A stretch of 64,000 nt of DNA from Jiangella alba (GCF_900106035.1 NZ_FNUC01000004.1:2542001-2606000); one strand, 5' to 3'. Positions 44,599-56,049 are shown, counted from the stretch's first letter. The notes: generated from the letters alone by a model not told the origin. Made by a program: numbers and translations.

Positions 44599-45180
44599 AT
44601 GGGACATCGCGAACAGCTCATGACCGCCGCCAAGCGGTGCCTGGAGGAGCGCGGCTACGCGCGCACGACCTCGCGCGACATCGCCGCCACGGCCGGCGCG
44701 CCGCTGGGCACCATCAACTACCACTACGGCTCCAAGGACGCGCTGCTCAACCGCGCGCTGCTGGAGTCGCTGTGGGAGTGGGGCGACCGTGCGGCCGCGA
44801 CGTCCGGCGACGAAGACGCGGCCGGCACGCCGGGGGAGCGGATCGTCGCGATGTGGGCCCGGATGATCGACTCCCAGCTCACCGAGCGGGCGCTGATGGT
44901 GGCCAGCGTCGAGGCGATGGCCCAGGCCGAGCGGTCGCCGGAGATCCGCCAGCAGCTGGCCGACGCGCTCGAACGGTCGCGCACGGGCCTCGCCGCGCAG
45001 TTGCACGGCCTGGACGGCATCGAGCCAACGGAGGAGACGCGGGCGGTCGGGTCGGTGCACTCGGCGCTGGTCGCGGGGCTCACCCAGCAGTGGCTGGTCG
45101 ACCCCGAGCGGGCGCCGTCGGCCCGGGAGGTGGCCATCGGGTTGCGGGCCATCGCCCGCGACCTCGAGGGCGACGCCTGA
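44599..45180 (+). CDS. TetR-family transcriptional regulator
   Basis: 193 residues. N-terminal helix-turn-helix TTSRDIAATAGAPLGTINYHYGSKDALL, then a helical ligand domain. A double palindromic operator overlaps its promoter, and its message is probably leaderless. It lies only 12 bp upstream of dnaE, so a DNA polymerase gene may be under its control; the ligand is unknown. Confidence 0.9.
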   Translation: MGHREQLMTAAKRCLEERGYARTTSRDIAATAGAPLGTINYHYGSKDALLNRALLESLWEWGDRAAATSGDEDAAGTPGERIVAMWARMIDSQLTERALMVASVEAMAQAERSPEIRQQLADALERSRTGLAAQLHGLDGIEPTEETRAVGSVHSALVAGLTQQWLVDPERAPSAREVAIGLRAIARDLEGDA

Positions 45181-45192
45181 CCGGGGGCCGGA

Positions 45193-48100
45193 GTGCCCGA
45201 ACCGTTCACCCACCTGCACGTCCACACGCAGTACTCGCTGCTCGACGGCGCCGCCCGGGTCAAGGACCTGCTCACCGCCGCCCGTGACCACGGCATGACG
45301 CACCTCGCGATGACCGACCACGGCAACCTGCACGGCGCCTACGACTTCCACCAGCAGGCCGCCGCGACCGGCGTCACCCCGATCATCGGCATGGAGGCCT
45401 ACGTCGCGCCTGAGTCGCGGCGGCACAAGGCCCGGGTGCTGTGGGGGCAGCCGCACCAGAAGCGCGACGACGTTTCGGGCTCCGGCGCGTACACGCACCT
45501 GACGATCTGGGCGGCCGACCGCACCGGCCTGCACCACCTGTTCCGGCTCTCGTCCGACGCCTATCAGGAGGGCTGGCTGCAGAAGTGGCCGCGGACGGAC
45601 AAGGAGGCGCTGGCCGCGCACGCCGAAGGGCTGATCGGCTCGACCGGCTGCCCGTCCGGCGAGGTGCAGACGCGGCTGCGGCTCGGCCAGGACGACGCGG
45701 CGCTGCGGGCCGCCGCCGACTACCGCGACATCTTCGGCGCCGACCGGTTCTTCCTGGAGCTGATGGACCACGGCGTCGAGATCGAGCGGCGGGTCCGCGA
45801 CGGCCTGCTCGACCTCGGCCGGCGCCTCGGCATCGCGCCGCTGGTCACCAACGACTCGCACTACACGTACGCGCACGAGGCGGCCGCGCACGACGCGCTG
45901 CTGTGCATCCAGACCGGCGCCACGGTGTCCGACCCGAACCGGTTCCGCTTCGACGGCACTGGCTACCACCTCAAGTCCGCCGCCGAGATGTACGCCGTCG
46001 ACTCCTCCGACGCCTGGCAGCAGGGCTGCCGCAACACCCGGCTCGTCGCCGAGCAGATCGACCCCGCCGGCTGGTTCGAGAAGCGCGACCTCATGCCGCG
46101 GTTCCCCGTCCCGGCCGGGTACACCGAGGTGACCTGGTTCCGCGAGCAGGTGGAGGCCGGGCTGCGGCGGCGCTACCCGGACGGCGTCACGGACGAGTAC
46201 CGGCGGCAGGCCGAGTACGAGATGGACGTCATCGTCCAGATGGGCTTCCCCGGCTACTTCCTCGTCGTCGCTGACTTCGTCATGTGGGCGAAGGAGCACG
46301 GCATCGCGGTCGGGCCGGGACGCGGGTCGGCGGCCGGGTCGCTGGTGTCGTACGCGATGGGCATCACCGACCTCGACCCGCTGGTGCACGGACTGATCTT
46401 CGAGCGCTTCCTCAACCCCGAGCGGGTCTCGATGCCCGACGTCGACATCGACTTCGACGAGCGCCGGCGCACCGAGGTGATCCGCTACGTGACGCGGAAG
46501 TACGGCGCCGACAAGGTCGCGCTGATCGGCACCTACGGCACCATCAAGGCGAAGAACGCGATCAAGGACTCCGCCCGCGTGCTCGGCTTCCCGTACGCCG
46601 TCGGCGACCGCATCACCAAGGCCATGCCGGCCGACGTCGGCGGCAAGGGCATCACGCTGTCCGGCATCACCGACCCGAAGCACCCGCGCTACGCCGAGGC
46701 CGCCGAGGTGCGCGGCATGTACGAGAACGAGCCGGACGTGCGCAAGGTGGTCGACGCGGCGAAGGGCGTCGAGGGCCTGGTGCGTCAGATGGGCGTGCAC
46801 GCGGCCGGCGTGATCATGTCCAGCGAGCCGATCGTCGACCACGTGCCGGTGTGGGTGCGCCACTCCGACGGCGTCACCATCACGCAGTGGGACTATCCCA
46901 CCTGCGAGTCGCTCGGCCTGCTGAAGATGGACTTCCTCGGGCTGCGCAACCTCACCATCCTCGACGACGCGGTCGCCCTGGTCCGGCGCGACACCGGAAC
47001 CGGTCTGGACCTGCTGGCGCTGCCGCTGGACGACCGCCCGACGTTCGAGTTGCTCGGCCGCGGCGACACCCTCGGCGTGTTCCAGTTCGACGGCAGTGCC
47101 ATGCGGTCGCTGCTGCGGCTGATGCGCCCGGACCAGTTCGAGGACATCACCGCCGTGACCGCGCTCTACCGGCCCGGCCCGATGGGGATGAACTCGCACG
47201 TCAACTACGCGCTGCGCAAGAACGGGCAGCAGGACATCACGCCGATCCACCCGGAGCTGGAGGCGCCGCTGAAGGAGGTGCTCGACCTCACCTACGGCCT
47301 GGTCGTCTACCAGGAGCAGGTGCAGAAGGCGGCCCAGGTGCTGGCCGGGTACACGCTGGGCCAGGCCGACCTGCTGCGCCGGGCGATGGGCAAGAAGAAG
47401 CAGGAGGTGCTGGACCAGGAGTTCGGCTCGTTCCGCGACGGCTGCCGGGACCGCGGCTACTCCGACGGGGCCATCCGCGCGGTGTGGGACGTCCTGGTGC
47501 CGTTCGCCGGCTACGCGTACAACAAGGCGCACGCCGCCGCGTACGCGCTGGTCTCGTACTGGACCGCCTACGTCAAGGCGAACCACCCGGCCGAGTACAT
47601 GGCCGCGCTGCTGACGTCGGTGCGCGACGACAAGGACAAGTCGGCGGTGTACCTCAACGAGTGCCGGCGGATGGGGATCACGGTGCTGACACCGGACGTC
47701 AACGACTCGGTGGCCGACTTCACGCCGCGCGGCGACGACACCATCGTGTTCGGGCTCAGCGCGGTGCGCAACGTCGGCACGTCGGTGGTCGACGCGATCG
47801 TCCGCGCCCGCGACGAGCAGGGCCGGTTCGCGTCCTTCCCCGACTACCTGGCCAAGGTCGACGCGGCCGCCTGCGGCAAGCGGACGGTCGAGTCGCTGAT
47901 CAAGGCCGGCGCGTTCGACGCCCTCGGACACACCCGCAAGGGCCTGGCCGCCCGGTTCGAGCCGCTGGTCGACACCGCCGTCGCGGTGAAGCGCAAGGAG
48001 GCCGAGGGCCAGTTCGACCTGTTCGGCGACCAGGGCACCGGCGACGGCGACCCGGCCGCCGCCACGCCGGCGGACTTCCCGGACGACGAGTGGGACAAGG

Positions 48101-48714
48101 CGTTCCTGCTGGCCCAGGAGCGGGAGATGCTCGGCCTCTACGTCTCCGACCACCCGCTGTTCGGCATCCAGCACCAGCTCGCCGAGCGGGCCGACGCGGC
48201 GATCTCGGCGCTGACCGGCGGCGATCACCCCGACGGCGCCGTCGTCACCATCGGCGGCATCGTGTCCGGGCTGCAGCGCAAGGTGACCAAACGGGGCGAC
48301 GCCTGGGCCATCGCCACCGTCGAGGACCTGGCCGGCTCGATCGACTGCATGGTCTTCCCGGCGACCTACCAGCTGGTCGCCGCGGGCCTGGCCGAGGACG
48401 CGATCGTGCTGGTCAAGGGCCGTCTGGACAAACGCGAGGACGTGCCCCGCCTGGTCGTCTCCGAGCTCACGACACCGGACCTGAGCAGCGCCGACGCGCC
48501 GGTCCGGCTGGACGCGCTGGCGGCGCACGTGACGCCGGAGTGGGCCCGGCGCCTGGCGGAGGTGCTGGCCGCGCACCGCGGACCCACGGAGGTGCACCTG
48601 TGGGTGCGCGGGCGGGCCCGGACCCGGGTCTACCGGCTCGGGCCGCGGGTCACCGTCCGGCCGGAGCTGTGGGCCGACCTCAAGGCGGCGGTGGTCCTGA
48701 CGCCGCCGGACTGA
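45193..48714 (+). CDS. dnaE: DNA polymerase III alpha subunit
   Basis: 1173 residues from GTG 45193. PHP domain 1-280 keeps its metal ligands (HLHVHTQYSLLDG, TDHGN, E of GMEAY, C of STGCPSG, TNDSH), so it can serve as proofreading exonuclease as in mycobacterial DnaE1. Polymerase aspartates D416, D418 and D420 (PDVDIDF) follow GRGSAAGS. Helix-hairpin-helix and OB domains lie beyond 840. A short QFDLFGD beta-clamp-binding motif is at about residue 940. Position behind tetR is unusual for an essential replicase, so this may be a second copy. Confidence 0.93.
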   Translation: MPEPFTHLHVHTQYSLLDGAARVKDLLTAARDHGMTHLAMTDHGNLHGAYDFHQQAAATGVTPIIGMEAYVAPESRRHKARVLWGQPHQKRDDVSGSGAYTHLTIWAADRTGLHHLFRLSSDAYQEGWLQKWPRTDKEALAAHAEGLIGSTGCPSGEVQTRLRLGQDDAALRAAADYRDIFGADRFFLELMDHGVEIERRVRDGLLDLGRRLGIAPLVTNDSHYTYAHEAAAHDALLCIQTGATVSDPNRFRFDGTGYHLKSAAEMYAVDSSDAWQQGCRNTRLVAEQIDPAGWFEKRDLMPRFPVPAGYTEVTWFREQVEAGLRRRYPDGVTDEYRRQAEYEMDVIVQMGFPGYFLVVADFVMWAKEHGIAVGPGRGSAAGSLVSYAMGITDLDPLVHGLIFERFLNPERVSMPDVDIDFDERRRTEVIRYVTRKYGADKVALIGTYGTIKAKNAIKDSARVLGFPYAVGDRITKAMPADVGGKGITLSGITDPKHPRYAEAAEVRGMYENEPDVRKVVDAAKGVEGLVRQMGVHAAGVIMSSEPIVDHVPVWVRHSDGVTITQWDYPTCESLGLLKMDFLGLRNLTILDDAVALVRRDTGTGLDLLALPLDDRPTFELLGRGDTLGVFQFDGSAMRSLLRLMRPDQFEDITAVTALYRPGPMGMNSHVNYALRKNGQQDITPIHPELEAPLKEVLDLTYGLVVYQEQVQKAAQVLAGYTLGQADLLRRAMGKKKQEVLDQEFGSFRDGCRDRGYSDGAIRAVWDVLVPFAGYAYNKAHAAAYALVSYWTAYVKANHPAEYMAALLTSVRDDKDKSAVYLNECRRMGITVLTPDVNDSVADFTPRGDDTIVFGLSAVRNVGTSVVDAIVRARDEQGRFASFPDYLAKVDAAACGKRTVESLIKAGAFDALGHTRKGLAARFEPLVDTAVAVKRKEAEGQFDLFGDQGTGDGDPAAATPADFPDDEWDKAFLLAQEREMLGLYVSDHPLFGIQHQLAERADAAISALTGGDHPDGAVVTIGGIVSGLQRKVTKRGDAWAIATVEDLAGSIDCMVFPATYQLVAAGLAEDAIVLVKGRLDKREDVPRLVVSELTTPDLSSADAPVRLDALAAHVTPEWARRLAEVLAAHRGPTEVHLWVRGRARTRVYRLGPRVTVRPELWADLKAAVVLTPPD

Positions 48715-48720
48715 CGGGGG

Positions 48721-51294
48721 TCAGCGCCCGCTCAGCGCGGCCGGCAGCTCGGCCCGGCTGGTGATGCCGAGCTTGGCGTAGATGCGGGCCAGGTGGCTCT
48801 CGACGGTGCGGGTCGAGATGGTGAGCCGGCGGGCGATGTCGCGGGAGGAGATGCCGGCGGCGGCCAGCGGGGCGATCTCCTGCTCGCGCCGGGTCAGCGC
48901 GACGGTCTGCTGCCGCGGCGGGTTGGCCCAGATGCCGAAGCCGGCCAGCGTCGCCTCGAACGCCGCGGCCAGCTCGGTGTCGCCGTCGGCCACGGCGCGG
49001 GCGTAACCGGCCATCGCGTCGGCGCGCAGCAGGCCGTCGCACTGCTTGGCGGCGGCGGCCATCCGCTCGGCGACGTGCGACAGCGTCAGCTCGCGCGCCG
49101 TCGGCAGCCCGTCGGCCAGCCCCAGCAGAGCGACGTGCAGCGAGTCGAGCTCGGCCGGCGGCAGGTGCGCGGCGGCCGCGGCGTCGGCGGCGTCCATGGC
49201 GTTGTCGACGGCGTCGCTCTCGCTGCGGGCCAGGCCCACCCACAGCAGCGTTCGGCGGCGCCGTCCGAACATCGTCGACGTCTCGTGCACCGGCTGGCGC
49301 AACGCCTCCTCGCGGAACCGGGCCGCGTCGTCGACGTCGCCGAGCCAGACCGCGGACTCCGCCGCCAGCGCCAGGACGGCCGGCAGCAACCCGCGCGGGT
49401 CGGCGTCGCGCAGCGCGGCGATGGCCCCGCCCAGGTGCCCGGACGCCTCCGACCAGCGGCCGCGGGCCATCGCCAGCTGGCCCTCGACCAGCCCCGGCAC
49501 GTTGCGGTGGTGGTGCACCTGACCGATGTCGAGGTCGGACTCGTCGGCGTGCATCCGCTCGGCGCCGTCGACGTCACCGGCGAACAGCCGGATCACGGTG
49601 ACGGCGGCGCGCAGCGGCATGAGGTACGCCGTCGCCTCGGACATCGACTCGCGGGCGGCGACCATGTACCGCTCGCCCAGCCGCAGCGCCTCGGCCACCC
49701 GGCCGGCCCGGGCCAGCGACAGCTGCACCGAGGCGGTCAGCTGGATGCGGGCCAGCAGCGGCAGCGTGGTGTCGCCGAGGAACTCGACCGCCTCGTCCAG
49801 CGCATCATCGGTGCGCCCGACGTTCATCAGCACGGCCAGCCGGTGCCCGCGCACCACGGCGGACGACTGCGTGCAGACGGCGACCCGCGGCAGCGCGTCG
49901 TCCAGCAGCCGCACCGCGGCCACGGGATCGGCCTGCCCATGGAACAGCACGTCGGCGCCGGTGATGGCGGCGTGCGCCACCAGCGGCGGCGTCAGCACCT
50001 CGTCCGGCAGCAGGTGCAGCTGGTCGAGGTCGGCCTGGGCGCGGTCGACGGCGCCGAGGACGCGGTGTGCGCGGGCCCGCTCGGCCAGCGCGCCGGCCAC
50101 CACGACGTCGTCCGGATCGGCCAGCAGCGCGAGATCGGCGAACCGCCGCCCGTCGGCGGCCTGCTGCAGCCGGTTGGCCAGCGCGGCCGCCTCGACCAGC
50201 AGCTCAGGCTCGGGCACCGAGCCCGCCTCCAGCGCCCACGACACCCACCGCAGCAGGTCCGGCAGCGACGCGTCGTGCGGTCCGGGAAGGTGCCGGACCA
50301 CGCGCTCGCGCAGCACCCGGCGCCGTCCGGGGGGCACCAGGCTGCGGATCGCCTCGCCGTACACCGGGTGCGACAGCGTGACCGTCGGCGGCGCCGCGGC
50401 GTTGTCGACGACCAGCATGCCCGCCTCGACCAGCGGGTCGACGGTGTCGGTGTCGGCCAGCTCGAACAGCAGCGGCAGCGGCAGCGACTCGGCCAGCGAC
50501 ACGATCTCCAGGACCTCGCGCTCGCCGTCCGGGCGGCGCCGCAGCTCCGCCGTCACCAACTCGATCAGCCGGCCCGGCACCACCGGCCCGGTCCACGTCC
50601 ACACGCCGTGGTTGTGCAGCAGCTCGTCCCGGCTCAGCGCCGAGCGGACCAGTTCGCGCAGGTAGAGCGGGTTGCCGAGGCTCGCCTCCCACATGCGGCG
50701 GTCGGTGTCGCGGCCGATGACGCCGCCGAGCGCCTCGCGCAGCAGCAGCGTCGTCTCGGCCCGGTCCAGCGGCGCGACGTCGATCCAGCGCAGCCAGCCG
50801 TCCTTCCACAGCGCCAGCAGGTCGTCCGGGATCGCGGGGTTCGGCCGGCTCGTCACCAGCAACCGCGCGCGCCGCGACATCGCCAGCATGCGCAGCACGC
50901 CCGCGCTCGCGCCGTCCAGCAGGTGGCCGTCCTCGACCCGCAGCACCACCGGCCGGCCACCGGAGTCGCGGGCAAGCCGGGTGGCGGCCGCCTGGAACAC
51001 AGAGATCGGGCTGGCGTCGGCATGAGCCCCGACGTCGGTCAGCAGCGGCGCCAGCGCGCCGAGCATGACCGGCTGGGCCCGGCTCGGCGATGTGACGGTC
51101 ACCACATGTGCGGTCTCGGCGACCGCCTCCTCGAGCCGGCTCGCCAACGTCGACTTGCCCACGCCCGACTCACCGATCAGCAGCACGCCGAACGCCGTCC
51201 CGGAATCGTTGCCGGTCAGGACCTGCAGCGCGGCCGCGTACTCGTCGTACCGGCCGACCAGCGGCCAGTGACTCAGCGCGTGAGTGGCGTGCAT
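48721..51294 (-). CDS. LuxR-family large ATP-binding regulator (LAL)
   Basis: 857 residues from the ATG at 51294. N-terminal AAA/NACHT-like ATPase with Walker A GESGVGKST (41-49) and Walker B VVLRVEDGH; a long helical repeat middle; C-terminal LuxR helix-turn-helix (LTRREQEIAPLAAAGISSRD, then RTVESHLARIYAKLGI). Such proteins are ATP- and ligand-gated activators of sugar or secondary-metabolism genes. Its targets are not obvious; it is divergent from a threonine-dehydratase-like gene, which is a candidate. Confidence 0.9.
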   Translation of the reverse strand: MHATHALSHWPLVGRYDEYAAALQVLTGNDSGTAFGVLLIGESGVGKSTLASRLEEAVAETAHVVTVTSPSRAQPVMLGALAPLLTDVGAHADASPISVFQAAATRLARDSGGRPVVLRVEDGHLLDGASAGVLRMLAMSRRARLLVTSRPNPAIPDDLLALWKDGWLRWIDVAPLDRAETTLLLREALGGVIGRDTDRRMWEASLGNPLYLRELVRSALSRDELLHNHGVWTWTGPVVPGRLIELVTAELRRRPDGEREVLEIVSLAESLPLPLLFELADTDTVDPLVEAGMLVVDNAAAPPTVTLSHPVYGEAIRSLVPPGRRRVLRERVVRHLPGPHDASLPDLLRWVSWALEAGSVPEPELLVEAAALANRLQQAADGRRFADLALLADPDDVVVAGALAERARAHRVLGAVDRAQADLDQLHLLPDEVLTPPLVAHAAITGADVLFHGQADPVAAVRLLDDALPRVAVCTQSSAVVRGHRLAVLMNVGRTDDALDEAVEFLGDTTLPLLARIQLTASVQLSLARAGRVAEALRLGERYMVAARESMSEATAYLMPLRAAVTVIRLFAGDVDGAERMHADESDLDIGQVHHHRNVPGLVEGQLAMARGRWSEASGHLGGAIAALRDADPRGLLPAVLALAAESAVWLGDVDDAARFREEALRQPVHETSTMFGRRRRTLLWVGLARSESDAVDNAMDAADAAAAAHLPPAELDSLHVALLGLADGLPTARELTLSHVAERMAAAAKQCDGLLRADAMAGYARAVADGDTELAAAFEATLAGFGIWANPPRQQTVALTRREQEIAPLAAAGISSRDIARRLTISTRTVESHLARIYAKLGITSRAELPAALSGR

Positions 51295-51639
51295 GCACGC
51301 CAACGGTAGAGGCAGATGACCATGATCGCGGTGATCCGCGCGGAAGAATTTGCGTAATCACTACGGATGTCGCCCGTACCCACCCCTTCGTAGCGTTGGG
51401 CCAGGGAAGACGGCGGGCTGGTACCACGTCGGACTCCCGCGCACGGCCGATCAGCAGGGGGCGCCTGCGACACGGCCGCGCAGCCTTCCGATGACCGTCG
51501 GCACCCTCCACCCCGAGGTCACACCACCCCTGCGCCGGCGGTCATCGGAAGGCGCACTCGGACCCGAAGGGATCCGGCGACTCCCTCCCCCGTGGGGTCA
51601 CCGGGTCCCTTCGCCGCGTCCGGGCTACGCTGCGGCATC
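51295..51639. promoter_or_regulatory. Divergent intergenic region with 19-bp inverted repeat
   Basis: No gene. 51484-51502 and 51534-51552 (arm CCTTCCGATGACCG) are inverted repeats with one mismatch and a 31-nt spacer. A smaller CTACG/CGTAG pair lies near 51350-51393. TACGCT at 51626-51631 is the -10 of the next gene. The dyad could be an operator for the LuxR protein or an RNA hairpin ahead of the start. Confidence 0.55.
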
Positions 51640-52608
51640 GTGCAGGAGACGCGCCTCGACACCGACCGCATCCGGGCGGCTCGCCGGCTGATCGACCCGC
51701 TCTTCCTCGACACCCCGCTGTACCCTGTCCAGGGCATGGAGCCCGGCCTGGGCTGCGCGGTGAGCGTCAAGCTCGAGACCGCGAACCCGGTCCGCAGCTT
51801 CAAGGCCCGCGGCACGGAGGTGATCGCCGGCCGGCTCGTCGCCGACGCCGCCCGAGAGGTGGTGTGCGCCAGCGCGGGCAACCTCGGCCAGGCCCTCGCC
51901 TGGTCCGGTCGCGACCGCGGACTCGACGTGACCGTCGTGGCGTCCCGGTTCGCGCCGGTGGCCAAGCTCGATCGCATCAGGGCGCTGGGGGCGAGGCTGG
52001 AGCTGGTGGACGGTGACTTCGACCTGGCCCGTGACCGGGCCGCGGCGATCGCGCGGCACGAGGGCATCCGGCTGGTCGAGGACAGCCTCGACCTCGAGAC
52101 CTGCGAGGGTGCGGCGACGATCGGCCTGGAACTGGTGGATGCCGCACCGTCGTTCGACGCCGTCCTGATCGCTCTCGGCGGCGGAGCGATGGCCACCGGG
52201 GTGGGTCAGGTGCTGAAGACGATGGCGCCCGGTGTCGAGGTGATCTGCGTCCAGCCGCTCGGCGCGCCGGCGATGACGCTGTCGTGGCGCCAGCGGCGCG
52301 TCGTCACCACGGACTCGACCGACACCATCGCCGACGGCGTCGCGGGCCGCCGTCCGATCCCGGCCGTCCTGGACGACCTGCTCGTGCTCGCCGACGACGC
52401 CGTCCTGGTCCGCGAGGAGTCGATCACCGCCGGCATGCGGATGCTCCTCGACCACGCCGGCCTCGTGGTCGAACCGTCGGCCGCGCTCGGCGTCGCGGCG
52501 ATCCTCGAGGACCGCGACCGCTTCGCCGGGCGGCACGTCGTCACCATCGTGTGCGGCGGCAACGTCGACCTCGCCCGTTACCACCGCTGGGTCGGCGCCG
52601 GCCGATGA
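51640..52608 (+). CDS. PLP-dependent threonine dehydratase/serine racemase-like enzyme
   Basis: 322 residues from GTG 51640, 8 nt after a TACGCT -10, so probably leaderless. PLP lysine K55 in SFKARG, the substrate loop ASAGNLGQALAW, phosphate-binding GGGAMATG, and C-terminal CGGN are the fold-type II markers. No ACT domain, so a short catabolic-type or threo-hydroxyaspartate/serine-type dehydratase. Substrate not decided. Confidence 0.87.
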   Translation: MQETRLDTDRIRAARRLIDPLFLDTPLYPVQGMEPGLGCAVSVKLETANPVRSFKARGTEVIAGRLVADAAREVVCASAGNLGQALAWSGRDRGLDVTVVASRFAPVAKLDRIRALGARLELVDGDFDLARDRAAAIARHEGIRLVEDSLDLETCEGAATIGLELVDAAPSFDAVLIALGGGAMATGVGQVLKTMAPGVEVICVQPLGAPAMTLSWRQRRVVTTDSTDTIADGVAGRRPIPAVLDDLLVLADDAVLVREESITAGMRMLLDHAGLVVEPSAALGVAAILEDRDRFAGRHVVTIVCGGNVDLARYHRWVGAGR

Positions 52609-52647
52609 CCCGATGCGCCGGGCGGGCCGGCGCATCGGGGCCTTGGG

Positions 52648-54162
<1,515 letters not shown>

Positions 54163-54398
54163 TCGTCGCAGGACCCCGGGGCCGCGAGACGGCGTGCACG
54201 CGACGCGCCAACCGGGCCGCGCGCCGGCGGTCATCGCCGGCGGGCCCAGAGGCCGCGTGGTACGCGTACGGACGTTCGGTTCGTCCCCAGGGGGCGCCCG
54301 TTTCGCCCGGACGCCATCTATACCATCGCCCAGTGTAACGGCAAGTGGAATGGAGTGCTGTTCACCGTCATCCGCGCCACGCCGATATCGTTGCCACC

Positions 54399-55082
54399 GT
54401 GAGCGCGAACGACGCCTTCGACGACCCCGCCTACCGGGCCGGCGTCGTCGATCTGCTCGGCCTGCTGGGGCTGGGTGAGCTGACGGGGTTCGAGCGCATG
54501 GCCGCCGACGCCGGACTGGCGCCGTCGCTGGCCGACAAGGCCGCGCTGGCCGGCATGGCGGTCACCGAGTTCCACCACTTCGAGCGCATCCGCGACCGCC
54601 TCGACGAACTCGGCGCGCCGGTCGACGACGCCATGGCGCCGTTCCGGGTGCCGCTGGAGCAGTTCCACGCCAACACCGCGCCGGCCGACTGGCTGGAAGG
54701 GCTGGTCAAGGCGTACGTCGGCGACGGCATCGCGGCCGACTTCTACCGCGAGGTCGCCGAGACCGTCGACCCCCGGACCCGCGAGCTGGTCATCGACGTG
54801 CTGGCCGACGCCGGCCACGCCGACTTCGCCGTCGGCCGGGTCCGCGACGCCGTCGACGCCGACCCGCGGCTGGCCGGACGGCTCGCGCTGTGGGCCCGCC
54901 GCCTGGTCGGCGAGGCGCTGGCCCAGGCCCAGCGCGTCGCCGTCGACCGCGACGCCCTGGCCGTACTCCTCGTGGGCGGTGTCGACCGCCCGGGTATGGA
55001 CCTCGCCGAGCTCGGTCAGCTGTTCGCGCGCATCACGAAGAAGCACACCGACCGCATGACCAAGCTCGGCTTGTCCGCCTGA
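54399..55082 (+). CDS. Ferritin-like-fold protein
   Basis: 227 residues from GTG 54399; -10 TATCGT (54386-54391) ends 7 nt upstream, leaderless. Four-helix-bundle pattern with carboxylate/His pairs GELTGFERM, EFHHFERIRD, and C-terminal EALAQAQRV. Resembles actinobacterial ferritin-like proteins and MiaE-type hydroxylases, but the second metal-ligand set is incomplete by eye. Found next to the helicase in other actinobacteria; role unknown. Confidence 0.75.
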   Translation: MSANDAFDDPAYRAGVVDLLGLLGLGELTGFERMAADAGLAPSLADKAALAGMAVTEFHHFERIRDRLDELGAPVDDAMAPFRVPLEQFHANTAPADWLEGLVKAYVGDGIAADFYREVAETVDPRTRELVIDVLADAGHADFAVGRVRDAVDADPRLAGRLALWARRLVGEALAQAQRVAVDRDALAVLLVGGVDRPGMDLAELGQLFARITKKHTDRMTKLGLSA

Positions 55083-55089
55083 GCGAGGC

Positions 55090-55323
55090 TCAGACGGTGC
55101 CGAAGCCGACCCGGCGCTCGACCGGCTCGCCGATCTCGACGTACGTCAGGTGCTCGGTGCGTACCAGCAGCCGACGGCCGCGCTCGTCGGTGAGGTCGAG
55201 CAGACCGTTGGCGTCGCTGAGCGCTGAACGGACGGTGCTCTCGATCTCCTTCGGCGTCTGACCGCTCTCGAGCACGAGCTCCCGCGTGGCGTTGTGCACG
55301 CCGATCTTGACCTCCACGGCCAC
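55090..55323 (-). CDS. DUF3107 family protein
   Basis: 77 residues from GTG 55323. Conserved pattern VEVKIGVHNATRELVLESGQTPKEIE, then LTDERGRRLLVRTEHLTYVEIGEP. Small, function unknown, strongly conserved in actinobacteria beside the helicase and TetR genes. Convergent with the ferritin-like gene, 7 bp apart. Confidence 0.85.
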   Translation of the reverse strand: MAVEVKIGVHNATRELVLESGQTPKEIESTVRSALSDANGLLDLTDERGRRLLVRTEHLTYVEIGEPVERRVGFGTV

Positions 55324-55425
55324 CCTGTTCTCCCCTCGGGCCCAAGGACCTGTTGTCGGTGATGGTCAACCGCAAGGCTAGTCGAGCCCATTCCGCCGCC
55401 GGCGTCGTGTGCGCCGCGAGCGTAA

Positions 55426-56049
55426 TCAGCCGTCGCGCTTGGGGAAGCCGCGGATGCCGCGCCAGCCGAGCGTGGCGACGAGTTCGGCGGCGGCCGCGCG
55501 CGGGATGGTGCCGCCGGACGACAGCCAGTACCGGGCCGTGACCTGCGCGATGCCCACCAGGCCGACGGCGAGCAGGTTGGACTCCTCGGGCGGCAGGCCG
55601 GTGTCGTCGGCGATGATCTGGCTGACCTCTTGGGCGCACAGCTCGGTCAGGCGGTCGAGCCGCTCGCGGACGGCCGGCTCGTTCGGCAGGTCGGACTCGA
55701 ACAGCAGGCGGTAGCCGCCGGAGTCGTTGTCGACGAACTCGAAGTAGGCGTTGACGGTGGCGATGACGCGCTGCTTGTTGTCGTCGGTGGACGCCATGGC
55801 CCGGTGCAGGGTGGTCAGCAGCTCGTTCTTGCTGGCGTCGAGGAGCGCGATGTACAGCTCCAGCTTGCCGGGGAAGTGCTGGTACAGCACGGGCTTGCTG
55901 ACGCCGGCGCGGTCGGCGATGTCGTCCATGGCCGCTGCGTGGTAGCCCTGCGCGACGAACACCTCGCGGGCGGCGCCGAGCAGCTGGGTGCGGCGCTGGT
56001 CCCGGGGCATGCGGATGCCGCGGGCCGGGATGGCGGGCACGGTCGTCAC
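55426..56049 (-). CDS. TetR-family transcriptional regulator
   Basis: 207 residues from GTG 56049 with CGAGGAG upstream. Helix-turn-helix AAAMDDIADRAGVSKPVLYQHFPGKLELYIALL; helical C-terminal domain. A palindrome at 56076-56092 in front is a likely self-operator. In mycobacteria the corresponding gene sits in the same helicase-MoeZ region. Confidence 0.88.
   Translation of the reverse strand: MTTVPAIPARGIRMPRDQRRTQLLGAAREVFVAQGYHAAAMDDIADRAGVSKPVLYQHFPGKLELYIALLDASKNELLTTLHRAMASTDDNKQRVIATVNAYFEFVDNDSGGYRLLFESDLPNEPAVRERLDRLTELCAQEVSQIIADDTGLPPEESNLLAVGLVGIAQVTARYWLSSGGTIPRAAAAELVATLGWRGIRGFPKRDG

Noticed and set aside
43672-48597. 1641-codon minus-strand open frame opposite dnaE and the L,D-transpeptidase and TetR genes
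   Set aside because: It spans several clear plus-strand genes and has only low-complexity Val/Asp/Arg sequence.
48793-51309. 838-codon plus-strand frame opposite the LuxR-type regulator
   Set aside because: Arg/Gln/Gly-rich shadow without domains or start signal.
55354-55380. Another TTGTCGGTG match upstream of the TetR end
   Set aside because: No TAnnnT after the 8-nt spacer and no gene start in the right direction.
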